From NCBI GenBank assembly GCA_009760855.2, contig WPIO01000038.1, forward strand, positions 2,959,001-3,023,000: DNA of 64,000 nt. The letters are read 5' to 3'. This DNA comes from Cristatella mucedo (Eukaryota > Bryozoa > Phylactolaemata > Cristatellidae). A program made the translations under genes and the position numbers. The notes below the pieces were generated by a model. It made no database searches, was not told the DNA's origin, and saw only the letters and a program-made list of their open reading frames with translations. Positions 28,956-39,938 of the stretch are shown one piece after another. Numbering within the stretch: the stretch's first letter is position 1; each line of letters starts with the position of its first letter.

Positions 28956-29324
28956 CTGCAATACGCTGAGATGCATTGTGATACAACCACCATTTCCACA
29001 ATAAAAGTCTGACACCAGCGACTTTGATTCCAAATTACATAGAATGGTGTTACGGCTTTACCCACTCGCAGAAGGTCCTGCTATTGCGCTTTCGCGTTCT
29101 CGTGCTATGACCTAAAACGGCTAGCGCCAGAAAGCCTTTTTACACGTGGGAACGGTGATACAGCTACCGTTTCCGCAAAATGCTTTGCCCAAATGTGACC
29201 TTGATTTCTAATTTATAAAAAACGAACACTGTTGCAAGCTCTTCCATCAGATTTCACGTGGTTGCCCTGTTGGGTTCTCATGGTACGGTCTCAGTGTCCC
29301 CGTCTCGACAACAACCTTGAATAA

Positions 29325-29490
29325 TTATATATATAATAAATATAATTCATTTATATAGCGCCCCAAGAGAACTTGATCTCTATTCAGGCGCCTCACATAT
29401 GCCTCGGGCTCGAGCCCACGACCTCAGTCAGATCTTGGTCTGGACGAGCACCTTAACCGCTAGACCAAACCAGCTCGGCAATTATATAGT
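29325..29490 (-). mobile_element. SINE-2
   Basis: Minus-strand element with complete signature: head (plus strand GCTAGACCAAACCAGCTCGG), GGGCTCGAGCCC at 29,407-29,418 and hairpin tail with GCGCCCCAAGAGAACTTGAT. It ends in ATA repeats at 29,325-29,345. Confidence 0.82.
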
Positions 29491-29789
29491 GATACAGCTG
29501 TGATTTCTATAAAAAAAGCTTCACACAGCTGCGGCTTTCTACCATGTCAAATGGTAGAAAGCGGTTTATCCAGGTTTACCCGCCCAATTTCAGGTGACTT
29601 GTGCTTGCACGTCCTCATGCCTCAAAGCCTCGCATGGCCCGGCCCGAATTACCGCCCAAAACGTTCGAAAAGCAATAAAGCTGCCATTTCTTCAAAAGCT
29701 TTTTTGCAAGTGCGATTTCTATTTCTAATTATGTTAAAATCGTGTTTCACGTAATTATTGGGTCCTATGTGGAAACAGAGCTGACTGGG
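29491..29789. other. No feature recognised
   Basis: AT-rich stretch with one 84-codon frame (29,500-29,754) lacking any recognisable motif. I treat it as noncoding. Confidence 0.4.
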
Positions 29790-29910
29790 AGTTCTTAATA
29801 TTAATAATTATTATTATGCATTTTTTATAGCGCCTTCAGAGAACTCAATCTTTTGCTAGGCACTTCATCCGTTTGCTGCAAAGGAAGTGCTGTTCAATGC
29901 TGACTTGGGT
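29790..29910 (-). mobile_element. LINE-B 3' end relic
   Basis: ATT-rich run at 29,797-29,818 followed by ATAGCGCCTTCAGAGAACTC and GTTTGCTGCAAAGGAAGTGC, matching the reverse of the LINE-B terminus. It lies head to tail against the plus-strand LINE-B that follows. Confidence 0.7.
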
Positions 29911-31083
29911 CAGGGTACTCTCTATGCACCCTCCCCCTTCGCAGTCAGCACCGAGCAAGCAGGCTGTGAGCAAAGGAGGACCGAAAAGGCGAGCTATCAA
30001 TTCAGAATGATTTCAACATTCACTTTTGATCTGAGGCCTTCAGCACTGAATTTCATGCATTGACTGACTCATTGTCTCTTGCGGCTCATGTGCTACTTGC
30101 ATCAAGGGTCACACTCTCGACCAAATTTTCTCATACAACTGCATTTTGTCATCACCAATTATTACCGAATCCTGCTTATCTGACCAAATGCACGTCTCAT
30201 TTAGTCTACAATGGGTGCCCTCCTCCTCCTCCTCCCTAAAATCACATGTGAATCGCGAAACCCCAAGACGCTTGACATCAATGCTGTCCGTGCGAGAATA
30301 TCTGCCTCGCCTCTGCTGCTCAGTCCCCCTCCGATCTGTTATCATTGGTAGATAGCTACAACATGACACTAGCTGATACGTTCGACGAGTTTGCACCTCT
30401 GACTAAGCGTAATGTCCACCCTCGCCTAAACGGCCTATCGTTTGCTGCAGACATTAAAATAGTCTGCTTAGCACACACTCAAAAAATCACACGAAAGATC
30501 AGGACTATCTGTCCATCGACAGGCATACGGGGGCTACTGTAGGTCGTAGCGATTGATCATAGCAAAGTCCAAATCTAGCTTCTATAAAAACATTGTTGAA
30601 TCACAGATGCACAATCCGAAAATGCCAATGTTGACGATTAACCGTCTCCTCGACCGCTCCCAGATTAGCTCCTTGCCTGATGATTACTGTGATGATCTAA
30701 GTAATCAGTTCTCTCGATTCTTTGTCCAGAAGATAGACAAAATCAGGGAGTACATCCCTGCGATGACAGCATCCCGTAGAATGCTGTCCCTCGATTCCTT
30801 GCAGCACCTAAATGTCTCCATTCAAGCAGGTCACTATCGATCACGTCCTGAAGTTCATATCCCAATCAAAGAAGACAAAAAATCCTTTGGACCCTATCCC
30901 CACTGTCCTGCTCCTACATTGCATTGATCTGCTGCTGCAATAATTAGCTAACATCATTAATATTTTATTAGCCTCAGTTCACATCTCAGCAAACTTTCAA
31001 ACAAGCTGTACTCAGGCCACTTCTCAAGAAAGCGACACTAGACCAAGAGAACTTGAGCAACTACCACCCATTCTCTCTTCTAC

Positions 31084-31264
31084 TATCCGTGAGCCGTAAT
31101 AGCTCACTAGGTAAGGCGGTTGCTTTTCACGACCTCGGCCCCGAGGTCGTGGGTTCGAATCCTGCGGTGGGCGATCCTGTATCGCCACTGCAGGCAGTGG
31201 TGATAACCGTCAAGGCTCTTCTGTTGCTATAACAAAAAAGGCTGTTAAATCAGCTGGTATTTAT
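31084..31264 (+). mobile_element. SINE-1 nested in LINE-B
   Basis: Complete element: GTGAGCCGTAATAGCTCACT with A box, B box GGTTCGAATCC at 31,152-31,162, conserved GCCACTGCAGGCAGTGGTGA and an ATTT tail. It splits the LINE-B RT between sequence matching TTCTACCATTC and CTATCAAAGAC of the 57-60 kb copy, which gives the insertion order. Confidence 0.9.
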
Positions 31265-32163
31265 TTATTCTTATCAAAGACACTGTAACGAGTTGTAGCA
31301 GACCAGTTGAACTCATATATTGAAACTTCAAACCTTGTTAGTAAGTTTCAGTCTGGCTCCAGAGCTTATCACTTGACAGAGTCATCATCGCTTCCTGTGT
31401 ACAACGAAATACTTAGGAAAGAAGACATGGGTAGATTATCTCTGCTTTTTTGGCTCGATTTTTCGGCAGCTTTTGACACTATCGATCACCAAGTCTTTCT
31501 TGAGCGTCTCCCATCTCGCCCGGGCATCACAGGCACTGCCCTACAATGGTTCAGTTCCTATCTCAGTGAGAGACTCCAGGGTATTGATGTGAATGGACAA
31601 AGATCACCCAAAGCATCTCTGAAATATGGCGTACCTCGGGGCTCCGTGCTAGGTCCGGTTCTTTTCATGGTTTATACTCTCCCTCTTACCGATGTGGTAG
31701 CCAAGCACAATCCAGGCTTTCACTTCTATACAGATCAAACTCAGTTGTACCTTTGCTTTGATCCTTCCTAGCCTTCGAGAACGTCGAATTCTCTTAACTC
31801 CCATGCTGCATGTATTAATGACATCTGCACATGGATGGCAGCAAATTTTCTTAAATGATGATGAAAATAACTTAATACTTATGGGCAAACCAAGCGTCAT
31901 TCAGAAATTGGAAAGGCTAACGCTCAAAATTGGCTCTGCCAGCATATCTCCAGCTGAATCAGCTCAAAATTTAGGTGTTATGTTCCAAAATGACCTCTCG
32001 TTAGACGACCACATCTGCTCCACAGTCAAGTCTGCCTACTTTCAGCTATATGACATTGTTAAATTTGGGCTTGTTTAGATAAGGATACAACGTCTAAGTT
32101 GGTCCATGCATTTGTAACATCCCGTCTTGAATTCTGTGACTCACTGCTTGCTGGCCTACCGGT

Positions 32164-32228
32164 GCCTAAAGAGAGATTGAGTTCTCTGAGGGCGCTCTAT
32201 CAAGTGCATTATTATTATTATTAATATT
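32164..32228 (+). mobile_element. LINE-B tail-only insertion nested in LINE-B
   Basis: CCTAAAGAGAGATTGAGTTC through GGCGCTCTATCAAGTGCATT and an ATT run, inserted into the RT C-terminal region just after the LAGLP codons. Host LINE sequence resumes at about 32,229. Confidence 0.82.
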
Positions 32229-32879
32229 ATGTCGAATTAGGAGCTTACAGCTAGCGTATTACTTTGCAGCTAGGCTTGTCTGTGGTGAGCGTCGTAGTTG
32301 CCACATTTCACCACTTCTCGCCGATCTGCACGGGCTCCCAGTCAAGCAACGGATTTACTTCTAGGTTATATAGCTCACTTTTAGGTCACTTCATTCTTTG
32401 GCCTATTTCTCCAGCCTATCTCTCAGATCTACTCCGCTACCAGGCCAAGCATTGTACCAGCCGCTTTTCGGAATCCAACAGTTTAAAATACCTCGTATAA
32501 ACCACAAATCTTTTGGAGACCTTGCATTTAGTTCGTATGCTCCCAAAGCCTGGAACTCCCTCCCGACTTGCGTTAGAACATCCCCTGACTTGACCGCATT
32601 TAAAAATAACTTAAAAACACACCTATTTAGGACAGGATTTAGTGGGTCCCTATGATTTGTCCTTCATGTGCTTATGCGTGCTGACACTGTGCATGCTGCC
32701 ACTAAACAAATTTGCATGCTGACCCTGTGCTTGTCACCCCTAACCATGTTATTCATGTTTATCAAGCAAGATATTACTCACCATTCAATTGCGTTTCCCT
32801 TTGCAGCAAATGTAAAGCGCCTAAAAAGAGATTGAGTTTTCTGAGGGCGCTTTATCAAGTGCATTATTCTTATTAGAGG

Positions 32880-33820
32880 TATCATGGTTATTTGTGGGAC
32901 CCCGGTTCTGTAACTTCAAGTGCCTAGCCGATGCATACGACTCGGAGCTTAATCTGTATTCATAGTGCCTCAAGGCATAGGATACTTCGTTTTCACGAAA
33001 GTTTTCTAGAGCATTTCCGAGAACCATCTAGCAAAGTTGCGAGTGCTGTGCTTGCATCACAGCTCTGTCCGGACGCCGTAGCAGCTGCACCCAATTAGAC
33101 TGTAGTGAGAGTGTGACGCACTACTTCCAGGTCCTAGGTCGACGGCAGTGTACGCAATCTAGCTACAAAATCTCCTCCTTAAGTTGTAATTAGCGACCCC
33201 TTAATTGAAGCAGTCGAGTCCAGCCCCTTTGCTGAAGCATCCTTTGCTCCTATTATCCTCTTATTATCTATATAATCCTCTTATTAAGCGAGGTCTGATG
33301 GCTCGGATGGGTAAGAGACAGCAGTTGAAAGCGCTGGAGTCTCTCTGCTAGCAGTGTCGCCAAACCAAAGGGTGCATTTTTCAAGTATCCCAGTACCCTA
33401 TGATGGACGAAACGACGAATGGAGGTCAGGGCTGCTAGCTCAGACCTATAGAGAGGGAAACAGCCAAGCTCTGGTAGCAGACGAACATCAGCCTCTGAAG
33501 AGCGACGGTGGCAATGACACAAGACTACACGCCGTCTGCGTTGCTGACGACCTAATTGAGTGGTGCTTACTTTTCACTGCCGTCTATGGGCAGAGGACGT
33601 CCGATTATTGGCAGAAGATGTCTATGAGCAGAGGATTCTGCCCCTCGCCTTTGGCTGGCCTCAAGGAAGCAGCTCATGTGCCCACCAGTACCAAGCTTCG
33701 CTTGCCGTAGGTACTCAAAGGGTGGCACCAGGGCCATTTCGATTGGACTCTTCGTGATACCGTGACATAAACTGTTCGTGATACCGTCGACTCTCGATGC
33801 CTTTCCGCTCGCGAAAAGTA
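32880..33820. other. No gene recognised
   Basis: Open frames exist on the plus strand at 33,354-33,710 (118 codons) and, overlapping it, 33,560-33,757. Neither has a known motif, splice context or poly(A) signal. I leave the region unannotated. Confidence 0.4.
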
Positions 33821-33821
33821 A

Positions 33822-34000
33822 TAAATAAATACTAGCTTATTCAACGGCCTCCTTTGTATAGCGACAAAAGAGCCTTTACGGCTATCACCACCACTTGCAG
33901 CGCCAATAAAGAATTGCCCATCGCAGGATTCAAACCCACGACCTCGGGGCCCAGGTCGTGTGAAACAACCACCTTTCCTAATGTGCCACCGAGGCTCACC
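33822..34000 (-). mobile_element. SINE-1
   Basis: Complete minus-strand copy: AAATAAATAAAT tail at 33,822, GCTATCACCACCACTTGCAG, B box (plus strand GGATTCAAACC) and head ending with CACCGAGGCTCAC at about 34,000. Confidence 0.88.
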
Positions 34001-34379
34001 ATTAATAGACACTCTTCTGAAGGTGAGCGAACTCGCCAAGAAACCCGAATCTCAGCGCGTTTGAGGAGGCTCTAGATGCGTGGCTTCGGCCATTACCAAA
34101 GCCACCCCTACAGGCTTCTCCTATTTCCATAATCCCAGATCAATCAAAACTGCTAGGGTGGTCGCAATAGTCGCGCTTTCAGTCCATTAATGTCTAACCG
34201 TCCACAGTCCCCTCAAACCAGTTGGTCTAATACGCTGTTTTGAATCCCTCCTACAATACGTTGCCGATGTAGCATTAATTTATCGCTCACAGGTACCAAG
34301 TACTTCATTATTTTGATTGATCTAATTTTCGTTATGGGTGCAATAAATCGATCTTTCCTAGCTGTGAATTATTGTCAAG

Positions 34380-34830
34380 TTCATTTTGACGTGACAATTT
34401 ACCTGACGCTTTAAATGTCGAATTTCCTTCACTTACTCATTTCCTCTCGTGGCTAATGTGCATGACCTTAATCGAAACAGGGGTAAAAAGTTTTATGGAA
34501 TATTATCTCGCAATGGATGATGTCGGTCCATATCATTACCGAATCTGCACATCTGACCACAAGCAAATCTCGTTCAGTCTGCAGTATGTGCCCCCTCGGC
34601 ATCCTGAACATTCTGCAAAATGTGAATCCCTAAGAACCTTGACATTGATGCTGTCCTCAAGAAAATGTGTCCACCCCTGATGCTCAATCTCTTCCGACTT
34701 TTCATCAACGTTTGAACAATACGAGATGACACCAGCCGACACGCTTGACTAGTTTGCACCTTTGACTAAGCACATCAATAACCCTAGCTCAGCTGGCTTA
34801 TGGTTTACCGCAAACATAAAACTCTTCCCC
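34380..34830 (+). mobile_element. LINE-B endonuclease relic
   Basis: Degenerate plus-strand match to the end of the LINE-B endonuclease. TSDHKQISFSLQYVP corresponds to LSDHMQISFNLQCVP, with the catalytic SDH retained, and the following linker (ACACTTGACTAGTTTGCACC...) is recognisable to about 34,820. No RT follows. Confidence 0.65.
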
Positions 34831-35660
34831 AGACGGCGACACATGTACCCTAGTGTGGACAGAGCTACTAAAATTTGATACCGAACGGGGCAACACCTAG
34901 CCTAGAGGCCCTCAGTAGTAGGGCAAAGTCCGCGGTCGGCCCCTCAAGTCGAAGAACAGAACTTAAATCGCATGCCTGCTCTCTTTCGGCAGAAGCTCTC
35001 GACTAATGTAGACGTGTAATTCATCAGTATAAGCAGATAAGAAGCATGATCTTTGACGGCACATGCGGATAATCATAAAACGGAGCCTGTGCTACTGCGG
35101 GACTCGAGAAACCGATTAAGCAACTGACACGTTTGTGAGCATTTTTGGCATCATCTCTTGCCCTTTAGTTTTTCTGTGCCTGGGATCCTCCCAGTATAAT
35201 TGTCATGTTCCCACTGTGCGGCGCTAGTATCTGTCTTATGAAGTGTTGCTTATCCGGATGATCACCCTCCTGACACTGGGCCGGGGAGGTGGGTACGCAT
35301 AGTGACTCAGACCGGGTCTAGTAGGTAAAGAGATGCCCATCGCGAATAGGCTAACCCCCTATAAGTTTGGCTTAATATGCATTCTTCAAAGTGAGCGATA
35401 CAATATAATCTTATCATAAGTGCAGATAATACAGTATAGTGTCATCATAAACGACATATTTTTTAGCAATTCAATGCAATCTATTATTACGGAAATATAT
35501 ATTTTTGCCACATCCCGGATGAGACGGCAGCTGCAGTGTACACAAGCACCGAAGGCAAGCCCACGTGCCAGTGTCGTAGCCTTCGGATAGGCTGCTCCAC
35601 ACCGCAAGGCTGCTTGAATATATATAATAAAATTCTTAAAGTGCTCTTTATTTAACTGGA
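34831..35660. other. No feature recognised
   Basis: Unique sequence. It ends in an AT-rich stretch with TATATATAATAAAA at about 35,619 that could serve as a promoter for the next small frame, but nothing supports this further. Confidence 0.4.
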
Positions 35661-35675
35661 ACAGTGCCTTCTTCC

Positions 35676-35873
35676 ATGGAAAGCTCCGCCAGCGTTTCTC
35701 ATTCTATTAGTGATTCACAATGTTCCCCCGAGAATGTCAGCGAGCTGGAATTGATCCTGAATGTCGCTTGCACCGTCACGTTCTTCCTCCTCGTCCTTTC
35801 CTTCCTCCTACTAGGACTCTCCCTGCTGTTGAGAATACCTAGCGAGTTGAACATAGACATCGGCTCTCACTAG
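35676..35873 (+). CDS. Candidate small single-pass membrane protein, unrecognised
   Basis: 65 codons from an ATG in good context (TTCCATGG) to TAG at 35,871-35,873. Residues 1-25 are Ser-rich and acidic (SVSHSISDSQCSPENVSELE). Residues ~27-50 form one strongly hydrophobic helix (TVTFFLLVLSFLLLGLSLLL), and a short polar tail follows. The clean topology and TATA-like upstream sequence suggest a small membrane protein, but I see no homologue, intron or poly(A) signal nearby, and hydrophobic short frames arise by chance. Confidence 0.3.
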   Translation: MESSASVSHSISDSQCSPENVSELELILNVACTVTFFLLVLSFLLLGLSLLLRIPSELNIDIGSH

Positions 35874-36244
35874 GTTACTTAGCGACGATCGGCCTCGCTT
35901 ATAAATGGCCATAAAGTCACAGCACTAGCGTGCTACAAATCAGCTGAGCCGTTGCTGGTTTCTTTTGTATTTGACCGCATCGAGGCTCAACGAGTTTCAC
36001 GTCTATAGAGCCTTCAGACGTTAGCGTACCAAGTCCGTCAGCGCCTGCTTGTGGGCACCGAGAGGGCGTTTCCCTCTTCGTATGTACTGAAACTCCGTAC
36101 TCGTGACTAAATGCACAAGCGATACCCTTCTGCCCAGTAACCCAGTAAATTTGCCATTATACTTATGAGTGCTTTCAGCTCTTACCAGAGGTCCTACTAA
36201 TCTGCAGCCGCTATTTCTGCTGACGAAAATTGTGATGGCGTGGT

Positions 36245-36400
36245 TAATAGAACGTACTTCCGTATGTAACTCGGTTAAGCTACAAAAATTAAGTGGGTGT
36301 TTCGCAGAAGAGTTTGCAGTAGTCAACTCTAAGACCGAGCTGCTTTCTCTGCACATTCGGTAGCCGATGCACATGATTCTCTAGCCCAACGTCACTTCCC
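36245..36400 (-). mobile_element. LINE-A 3' end relic
   Basis: Diverged minus-strand match to the LINE-A UTR: GTAACTCGGTTAAGCTAC, GTGGGTGTTTCGCAGAAGAG and GCACATTCGGTAGCCGATGC parallel 4,110-4,230. Much more diverged than the other copies. Confidence 0.55.
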
Positions 36401-36969
36401 GAAATGCACCCTTCGATCAGTCTAACGGATATTAAAGCATAGCTCATTTACGGTCGCTGTAAACAGAATCATCTTAAAATTAAGCTTGTGCAGTGGTCTG
36501 AGAATCTCCTATTAGATAAGTGATATGAGTTAAATGACAGCCTTTGACCCACGAATGTTCTCTGTATTCAGGTAGGTTTATATTTTACGTTGACCAGGTT
36601 TGTCCAAAGGATGAGGGTGCTCTCCTTTGATAACTAAGATTAAGGTGCCAGCTCCGTTGTGGGGCTATACGAACAACTTGTTATTCTTTTTAAAGTTGAC
36701 ATTAAGACTTGATTTGATCAAAAAATGCAGCCAATATTTTGACAGTAAACGTGATGAGGGGACTCGAGACGACGTGGTAGATCAATGGATGTCGAATCAC
36801 GTGAATCGAGAAAGGATAGCTTGATTGAAGCCCTGCGTGCACCCAAGTCAGTTACCCGTGCGTCAGGTGTAAGAGAGGCTACCAGAAGGTCATCTTAACC
36901 GAAAGCTGGCTCGATCAGTGTGCGGGATACAAATAATCTCATCCTTTAACCATTCACAGATTAAAAGGA

Positions 36970-37110
36970 TTTGAGTGAGCAGCCGTGATTAGCAACGAGG
37001 TGCATAGCATCGCACTCAGGGGCCAGCGCCTAGGTTCGTTCCTCCACCGTGCCGGCAGGTTTGAGCCAATACCGCAGTGTGCGGTTTCGAGCTGCCGGTA
37101 AGTAGTGGTT
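36970..37110 (+). mobile_element. Possible SINE-1-like element
   Basis: GTGAGCAGCCGTGATTAGCA followed by a B-box-like GGTTCGTTCC at 37,032 resembles the SINE-1 head, and GCAGTGTGCGG resembles its middle. There is no ATTT tail. It may be an old or variant copy. Confidence 0.3.
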
Positions 37111-39019
37111 GGCCAGAGAAAGCAGTAGTCCTGCTTGAGGGGCGTACAGGAATTCTCCCACAAGTGAGCAGTAATTTGGCAAGCTCGCCGTGGACCCTTA
37201 AAGGGGGAAGCTACAGGTAGGCATCAATAGGCCAAGCCAGTGCCAGTCGAAGCCTGGGGGCCTCGAGCTGCTGACAGGTAAGCAGATATTGCCTATGCAC
37301 GCAGGAGCGACTGCCTGTCAGCCGAACTAGCACTGGTCACTGCTTGAATTTTTTGTTCAGGCTGCTGATTGCAAGCAGGTCGAGAGATTCCGACTCAAGC
37401 AAGATCCCGCTGTACTATTCTAATTTTTCTAGATAACTCAGTGCCTCCTTTCAAACAGTGGCTTGAACCTTGTGAAAACAAGTCTGCTCTCCAGCATCGA
37501 GTTTGCTTTGTCCAGCGAATGTTCAAGATAGGCAGATGTGCAAGGGCTCACGCACTTGCAAAGCACCTCAAAGCGTCTGTGCGAAGGAACAGATGAAGCT
37601 GTGCATCTAGGAGGCAGCCATTGAAAGGGCTCACCAGCGCACACAATTTGATTTCTCTGTTGGCAAGCTTTATCACGGGCTCATCAGCGTCGCAACCGTT
37701 GAACAGAGGACGTTAAAACGTGCTTGAATAAATTTTGATGGCAGCTGGCGTACTGCCCTGTTTTAAGTGCTAGCCAGCTTCTTCCAGTGGATCGCTTCTG
37801 GTGGCTACCAGTAGTGGCAATCCTTACATTGCGATTGCTGACTATAGCCAGGTGCAACTAAGGCATGGTCGGCACTATAGCATTTTTATTACGCCTAGAG
37901 CTGGAAGTGTCTCCTAGATTAGAACCTGAGGCTTCATTTAGCTCAACCTCTCATTGTTTCTCAAGCTAAGCAAGCTAACAATGCGCTATCACTTCCTTTT
38001 TGCAACTGGTAGCTCATTGACTGCATTTACTGCTTTTAACACAGGCGAAGCATAATACATATCTTGGCTTGGCAGCTATTGCTTGGGCATACCTTTAACC
38101 AGCTAAAGTATTGCCGTGCAGCATGAGAATCGCGTAGGTTCTACCTCTCTCTTGCGAATTATCAGAGAGAAACAAGTCATGTTTTGATGCCTGATCAATT
38201 CTTTCTTGAGCCTCGGCCTTGGGGGCTAGTGATACACCACAGGAGACAGAAGGCTAACAAACAAAAGCAGCACCAGTATCTAGTTTGCCAACGGTCGACT
38301 GCGGTTACCTTACATGCAAGTCGGTGAGCTGCAGTATCACAATTCTGCAACACGCTATACTCTAGAATATCTATAGGTAGCCCTACCTCAAAAGATGCCC
38401 CAGTTCAGCGACCACCAGATGGCGCTGCTAGCTCAAAGCTCATAGGTAGCCAGAGAGCACTCCCACAGCCGCAGCATCCAATGGGCGCGCTCCATTGTAA
38501 AGCCGGAAGAAGGCGCTCCTCTACTGGCTCAGCTTCTGCTGGTGGCAGCGCCAGGACAAGAACGAGAAGTTCACATTGTGGGAATGCGAATGCGAATTGT
38601 GCTCACGATTGTACGGCGTACGCAGCCGCCATACTGTGCTATCGCCACTGCCTCAAAGGGCTTCCTTCAAGGGAGCAGCATCACGGCATCGCATCGAGCA
38701 GCATGACCATCATAGCGCCCTGGTGCCGCAGCTGAGCAGACTGAGGTCGCTGGCTTCTCAGCAGCGACGGAAGACGAATAGTGGGAGCGCAGCGATCGCT
38801 CTCTGTAGATGATAGGAGCAGAACCGCCAGTAGGCTAACTCCTTTTTAATGCTATATGAGCAGCTTCAAACGTCATTTGTCAGTCAGAACAGGTGTATTC
38901 AGCCAAGAGTTGGGAAGCGAGGGTAAACTGCCCTACCCCTAAAATAACCTAGCCTGGAGAAGTTTCTCCAGCCATCAGCGTATCAACAGCTTAGATTCAC
39001 TATACTTACATTAGTTTGG
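37111..39019. other. No gene recognised
   Basis: Several short open frames (37,369-37,596 and 38,481-38,735 on plus) without motif, splice or poly(A) support. No repeat is recognised. Confidence 0.4.
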
Positions 39020-39172
39020 TGGACCCTAGGTATCGTACTGTTTATCAAGCATGATTTTACTCACCATTCAATTGCATTTACCTTTGCAGCAAATGCAAAG
39101 CGCCTAGAGAGAGATTAAGTTCTCCGAGGGCGCTTTATCAAGTGCATTATTATTATTATTATTATTATTACA
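39020..39172 (+). mobile_element. LINE-B 3' end
   Basis: TTTATCAAGCATGATTTTAC through GCAAAGCGCCTAGAGAGAGA, the terminal hairpin, TATCAAGTGCATT and an (ATT)8 tail. Well preserved but only about 150 bases. Confidence 0.85.
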
Positions 39173-39907
39173 CTAGAAACTACCACTTACTTGCCCGACA
39201 GCAGCTTGACTCTGCCTACGGCGTAAATTGACCAGGAGCCGTTCGTCGCACCGGCGTCGGCGCCAAGACGCAAGCCACGCCTTTTCGATCAAGGTTAACG
39301 AGGGTGTCGCGAGGGCACCTCGCCCATGTGTTTCAAGCTTAGGCTACCGGCCCACGGTACAGGAAGCTGTGCCCGGATAACATTAATCTTGGGCTATTAA
39401 AAGTGGTGCGTTCGGGAAATAAATTTAATTTCATTTAATAAATGTCTAAATTAAATGACTACCGGAAAATAAACGTCGTAAAGCAAGACGAGAGCTCTTG
39501 TACCAGCGGAAGTAGAAGTTTTCGGTGGCTCTTGCCCTAACATTAGCCATTTTGGCTGAATCGGATCGTCGTGATCGGAATCTCTCTGCTGCACCCGACC
39601 ATAATTCCATCTTGCTTTAGAATCTTGAATTAGAATCTTGCTTTAGCATCGCTCTTTCCCGAAGGCTGATACAGCTGTGTCAAGTTTTAAGGCTATTCTA
39701 GTAAGGCTGGCTAACTTGTATGAGCCGCCAGTATTGTTTGCTTCAGCGTTCGCTTTCCGGAAAATCACAAGCAGGTACAACGCATACCGTGCTAACCTGT
39801 CGTTATTGGTGGGCGTCCGCAAATGCTGCCATACTACTTATATAAGTTTATTAAGGAATTCTATTTTCTCAGGAGGAGAATGTTTTGAATAGAGCTTGAA
39901 TGTGGAA

Positions 39908-39938
39908 ATGGCGGAATCGGAAGTCGTCGTAAAAAGAG
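39908..39938 (+). CDS. Candidate 5' coding exon (MAESEVVVKR...)
   Basis: ATG in strong context (GGAAATGG) opens MAESEVVVKR plus one base, followed at once by a consensus donor GTGAGTG at 39,939. This is a typical first coding exon. I could not find its partner exons; the nearest 3'-exon candidate on this strand is at 47,632-47,931. It may be coincidence. Confidence 0.25.

Larger units (their letters stand above)
30000..32875 (+). mobile_element. LINE-B, long degraded copy with nested insertions
   Basis: Starts inside the endonuclease (ATTTCAACATTCACTTTTGA, the GDFNVHFD block) and runs through RT to the 3' hairpin and ATT tail at 32,870. Recognisable pieces are SCLSDQMHVSFSLQ, FFVQKIDKIREYIPAM, a DLSAAFDTIDH-like block (WLDFSAAFDTIDHQVF), YGVPRGSVLGPVLF, HFYTDQTQLYL (YADD changed to YTDQ) and RNLGV-like NLGVMFQNDL. 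Many stops and frameshifts are present. A SINE-1 (31,084-31,264) and a tail-only LINE-B piece (32,164-32,228) are inserted in it. It is inactive. Confidence 0.88.

Noticed and set aside
33354-33757. 118- and 66-codon plus frames
   Set aside because: Overlap each other, no motif, no conserved copy, no transcription signals seen.
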